Below, piece by piece: positions 6,933-8,815 of a DNA stretch of 8,815 bases. The notes beneath the pieces are model-generated. The model made no database searches, was not told where the DNA came from, and worked only from the letters and a program-made list of their open reading frames with translations. Position 1 is the first letter of the stretch. Each line of letters begins with the position of its first letter. The stretch spans positions 1 to 8,815 of the forward strand of contig CALEQS010000101.1 in the NCBI GenBank assembly GCA_937907975.1, written 5' to 3'. The stretch is from an uncultured Clostridia bacterium. Lineage in GTDB: Bacteria; Bacillota; Clostridia; Oscillospirales; Oscillospiraceae. The position numbers and the translations under genes are program-made.

Positions 6933-6961
6933 CGGGCGCATCCACAAAAAGGATGCGCCCG
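6933..6961 (-). terminator. Probable terminator hairpin after the DUF975 gene
   Basis: A perfect 11-bp stem (CGGGCGCATCC / GGATGCGCCCG) with a 7-nt A/T loop starts 7 nt past the stop codon of the DUF975 gene. In the minus direction the following bases are only moderately T-rich (GTCTGTTT), so termination may be partial. Read on the plus strand, the stem is followed by GCTGATTTTT, so it might also stop antisense transcripts. Confidence 0.65.
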
Positions 6962-6968
6962 CTGATTT

Positions 6969-7994
6969 TTACTGATTCCAGCCCTCGTTCCCGTCATTGG
7001 AGCCCGACTGGTCACTGCCGTTCCACTGGCTCCGGCCGTCATTCTGCGTGCCGGCCCAAGGATCAAAGCCGCCGCCCTGGCCGCCTTGACCATTATTGGA
7101 CCCGCCGCCATTAAAGCCGTTTCCGTTGTTAAACCCGGTCCCACCAAAGCCGCCGGGCTGGACAGGAGGTGCCTGATTGCCCAGCGCAAAGAGGTAGAAG
7201 CCCGCCTCGGTCAGGCTGGTGTAGGTGGTCAGGAACATGGCGCACACCGTGGTGGCCGCCAGCGTGACAATGGTGTAGAGCACGCCGTCGCCCGCCAGCG
7301 CATAGATGCCGCTGGCCAGCGAATTTACAATAATGTTCTGAAGGATCATCCAGCCGATAAAGGAGAAGTCGGTGATGAACAGATCCATCTTTCGGCCGAA
7401 CATGAGGCGCTTGCTGCGGCGGATGGCCTCCAGCGCGGAGATGTCCGGATCATCCAGAAGGCAGTACTCCGCCAGCCGATAGCGGTAAGCGGCAATGATG
7501 CCCGGAATGACAAACAGGAAGGACCACAAAGAGATGAAGATCACCTTCAGGACCTCCATGAGGATGATCTTGGCGGCCATATCAAAGTGGGAGAACAACT
7601 CCTTGTAGCCGCCGGTCGCCTGACCGCGCATGGCCCGGAGGTTGGCACTGCAATAGCCCAGCCCCACCACAAAGGAATAGAAGTCGATAAGCAGCGCCAC
7701 CAGCAGGCCGATCGCGGCCTGCGTCCCCACGAAGCAGCCCAGAATGCGCTGAGTCAGAGCGTCCATCGTGCCCTGGCTCACCACGCTGCTGGACTGCATG
7801 GCATCCATCAGGCCGTTATACCAATTCATATAGATCTCGCTGACCGAGTTCAGTGGATTTGGCACCGCCAGAGAGGACAGCGAACTGACCCACGTCGTGG
7901 CCAGAACATACACCAGTGTAATGAGAAACATGGCCGGACTGCCCCAGCCGATCAGGCTCTTGGCCCGCTGTTTCAGTGCTCGCCGATTATACAT
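6969..7994 (-). CDS. DUF975 family multi-pass membrane protein with Gly/Asn/Gln-rich tail
   Basis: Function unknown; the family is common in Firmicutes. 341 residues. Seen: a basic N-terminus (MYNRRALKQRAKSLI); hydrophobic segments at about 20-42, 90-115, 141-168, 208-230 and 236-270; and the DUF975 hallmark FVIPGIIAAYRYRLAEYCLL (161-180), followed by DDPDISALEAIRRSKRLMFG (181-200) and FSFIGWMIL (210-218). From about residue 272 to the end the chain changes to a hydrophilic tail rich in Gly, Asn, Gln and Ser with few charges, probably disordered. The first segments are separated by a polar loop (about 43-89). The ATG at 7994 has AAGGAGGT (8001-8008) at 6 nt, a near-perfect site. It appears to be a single-gene unit with its own promoter and 3' hairpin, between prmA and tyrA. 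Neighbours give no hint of its job. Confidence 0.9.
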   Translation of the reverse strand: MYNRRALKQRAKSLIGWGSPAMFLITLVYVLATTWVSSLSSLAVPNPLNSVSEIYMNWYNGLMDAMQSSSVVSQGTMDALTQRILGCFVGTQAAIGLLVALLIDFYSFVVGLGYCSANLRAMRGQATGGYKELFSHFDMAAKIILMEVLKVIFISLWSFLFVIPGIIAAYRYRLAEYCLLDDPDISALEAIRRSKRLMFGRKMDLFITDFSFIGWMILQNIIVNSLASGIYALAGDGVLYTIVTLAATTVCAMFLTTYTSLTEAGFYLFALGNQAPPVQPGGFGGTGFNNGNGFNGGGSNNGQGGQGGGFDPWAGTQNDGRSQWNGSDQSGSNDGNEGWNQ

Positions 7995-8022
7995 CGAAGC
8001 ACCTCCTTTTCGAGTTCAGTTT

Positions 8023-8031
8023 AGTATAGCA
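8023..8031 (-). promoter_or_regulatory. Extended -10 promoter of the DUF975 gene
   Basis: TGCTATACT on the minus strand fits the extended -10 pattern TGnTATAAT with one mismatch. No good -35 is seen at 16-18 nt, as is common for extended -10 promoters. Predicted start is near 8016, just ahead of the ribosome site at 8001-8008. Confidence 0.6.
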
Positions 8032-8125
8032 CAGACAAGGATAAAACACCAGAGCGGGAAATGCGGCGGATGGAAGGCGTAGTAAATTGGCCCTTCTTGC
8101 AATGAAATGGCACAGTGCGTCCGCC
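8032..8125. other. Intergenic stretch between prmA and the DUF975 promoter
   Basis: 94 bases without a gene. I looked for a prmA terminator: there is a short GCAC-A-GTGC repeat and a distant GGCGGA/TCCGCC pair, but no stem followed by a T-run. The end of the prmA transcript is therefore not explained by what can be seen. Confidence 0.5.
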
Positions 8126-8815
8126 TTACCTGCGCCGGGCGGCAAAGGACACCCAGCCCTCCCGCTCACGGCGGTCAAAAATGGTGAAACCATTGCGCTC
8201 CAGAGCGGCCCTGACATCGTCGGCACGGTGAGCGATGATGCCGGAGCAGAGAAATACGCCGTCGGGGGCGAGGAACTGACCCACATGAGCGGACAGAGGG
8301 ATGATAACATCAGCAATGATATTGGCCAGCACCAGCGGGTACTGTCCGGCCAGGTCATTGACCAGCGCTTCATCACCGGTCACGTCCCCGCAGAACACCT
8401 CCAGCCGATCCTCTACGCCGTTAAACCCGGCATTCTCTGCCGCCACCCGGACGGCCTTGGGGTCGATGTCGCAGCCTTTGGCGCGGCTGGCGCCCAGCAC
8501 CAGTGCGGCAATGGCCAGAATACCGCTGCCGCAGCCCAGATCCAGCACCGGCTGCCCGGGAACGACATAACGCTCCACGCCCTCCAGGCAAAGCCGGGTG
8601 GTACCATGACTGCCGGTGCCGAAAATCAGGCCAGGATTCAGATAGACCGGCGTGCGTCCGTCGGGCACGGCCCTGCCCCGCTCCCACTCGGGGACGATAT
8701 ACAGCTTTTCGCCCACAGAGAACGCTTCATAGTATTTCTGCCAATTATGCGCCCAATCCTCCTCTTTGAGTGAGACGGTGGACACCTTCAGGCTGCCGCA
8801 GTCCGCCTCCGTGCG
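8126..8815 (-). CDS. prmA: Ribosomal protein L11 methyltransferase PrmA, N-terminus beyond the right edge
   Basis: SAM-dependent enzyme that trimethylates ribosomal protein L11. 230 codons are visible and the frame stays open to the right edge; full-length PrmA has about 300-320 residues, so roughly the first 80-90 are missing. Seen (visible numbering): KEEDWAHNWQKYYEAFSVGE (17-36), the linker into the catalytic domain; LNPGLIFGTGSHGTTRLCLE (59-78), usually LDPGxAFGTGxHxTT; the SAM-binding motif LDLGCGSGILAI (91-102); CDIDP (115-119); and LANIIADVI (163-171), the family's N-I-x-A motif. A GTG at 8785 can be read as a start, but it falls inside the conserved protein with coding sequence continuing upstream, so it is internal. 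Downstream there is no rsmE, often the next gene in firmicutes; the DUF975 gene follows after 131 nt with its own promoter. Confidence 0.94.
   Translation of the reverse strand, partial: RTEADCGSLKVSTVSLKEEDWAHNWQKYYEAFSVGEKLYIVPEWERGRAVPDGRTPVYLNPGLIFGTGSHGTTRLCLEGVERYVVPGQPVLDLGCGSGILAIAALVLGASRAKGCDIDPKAVRVAAENAGFNGVEDRLEVFCGDVTGDEALVNDLAGQYPLVLANIIADVIIPLSAHVGQFLAPDGVFLCSGIIAHRADDVRAALERNGFTIFDRREREGWVSFAARRR

Noticed and set aside
7086..8024. 312-codon plus-strand frame opposite the DUF975 gene
   Set aside because: Shadow of a clear membrane-protein gene that has its own strong ribosome site and promoter.
8783..8785. GTG at 8785 as the start of a short PrmA
   Set aside because: It lies within conserved PrmA sequence and the frame stays open upstream to the edge; the gene is simply cut by the window.

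Overview
The window reads as ordinary chromosome from a G+C-rich, endospore-lineage Clostridia. An Oscillospiraceae-type gut firmicute is my best guess, as an inference. The evidence is: strong AGGAGG-type ribosome sites; sigma-A-like promoters; the firmicute heat-shock order hrcA-grpE-dnaK under a perfect CIRCE operator; a DnaK lacking the nucleotide-binding-domain insertion found in proteobacterial DnaK; a DUF975 membrane protein; and a yaaL-bofA pair, whose second gene belongs to a sporulation regulator family.

Layout, left to right. (1) Positions 1-3187, minus strand: the class I heat-shock operon. A TTGACA-N17-TATAGT promoter and a perfect CIRCE (3128-3154) drive hrcA (repressor), grpE (nucleotide exchange factor) and dnaK (Hsp70), which runs off the left edge. 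HrcA binds CIRCE and so controls its own operon. (2) 3228-5210, minus strand: a two-gene operon of folC (folate polyglutamylation) and a CobO/BtuR-type corrinoid adenosyltransferase. A candidate promoter precedes it and a textbook intrinsic terminator (3228-3259) ends it. (3) 5188-5429: a divergent noncoding gap with four strong GC-rich inverted repeats and a candidate sporulation-type promoter. (4) 5430-5950, plus strand: yaaL (DUF2508) and bofA, overlapping by ATGA. In Bacillus these two genes follow recR; here they do not. (5) 5962-6912, minus strand: tyrA (prephenate dehydrogenase, tyrosine synthesis), convergent with bofA. (6) 6933-8031, minus strand: a single-gene unit for a DUF975 multi-pass membrane protein with a Gly/Asn/Gln-rich tail, with an extended -10 promoter and a 3' hairpin. 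(7) 8126-8815, minus strand: the C-terminal part of prmA (ribosomal protein L11 methyltransferase), cut by the right edge.

I found no mobile element, CRISPR array, tRNA or rRNA, and no sign of a new multigene system. The points most worth checking are the non-canonical location and possible sigma-E control of yaaL-bofA, the palindrome cluster before it, and the hrcA start codon, where the longest reading frame begins inside the CIRCE operator and is probably wrong. Long reading frames opposite dnaK, hrcA, folC and tyrA are judged to be composition shadows.
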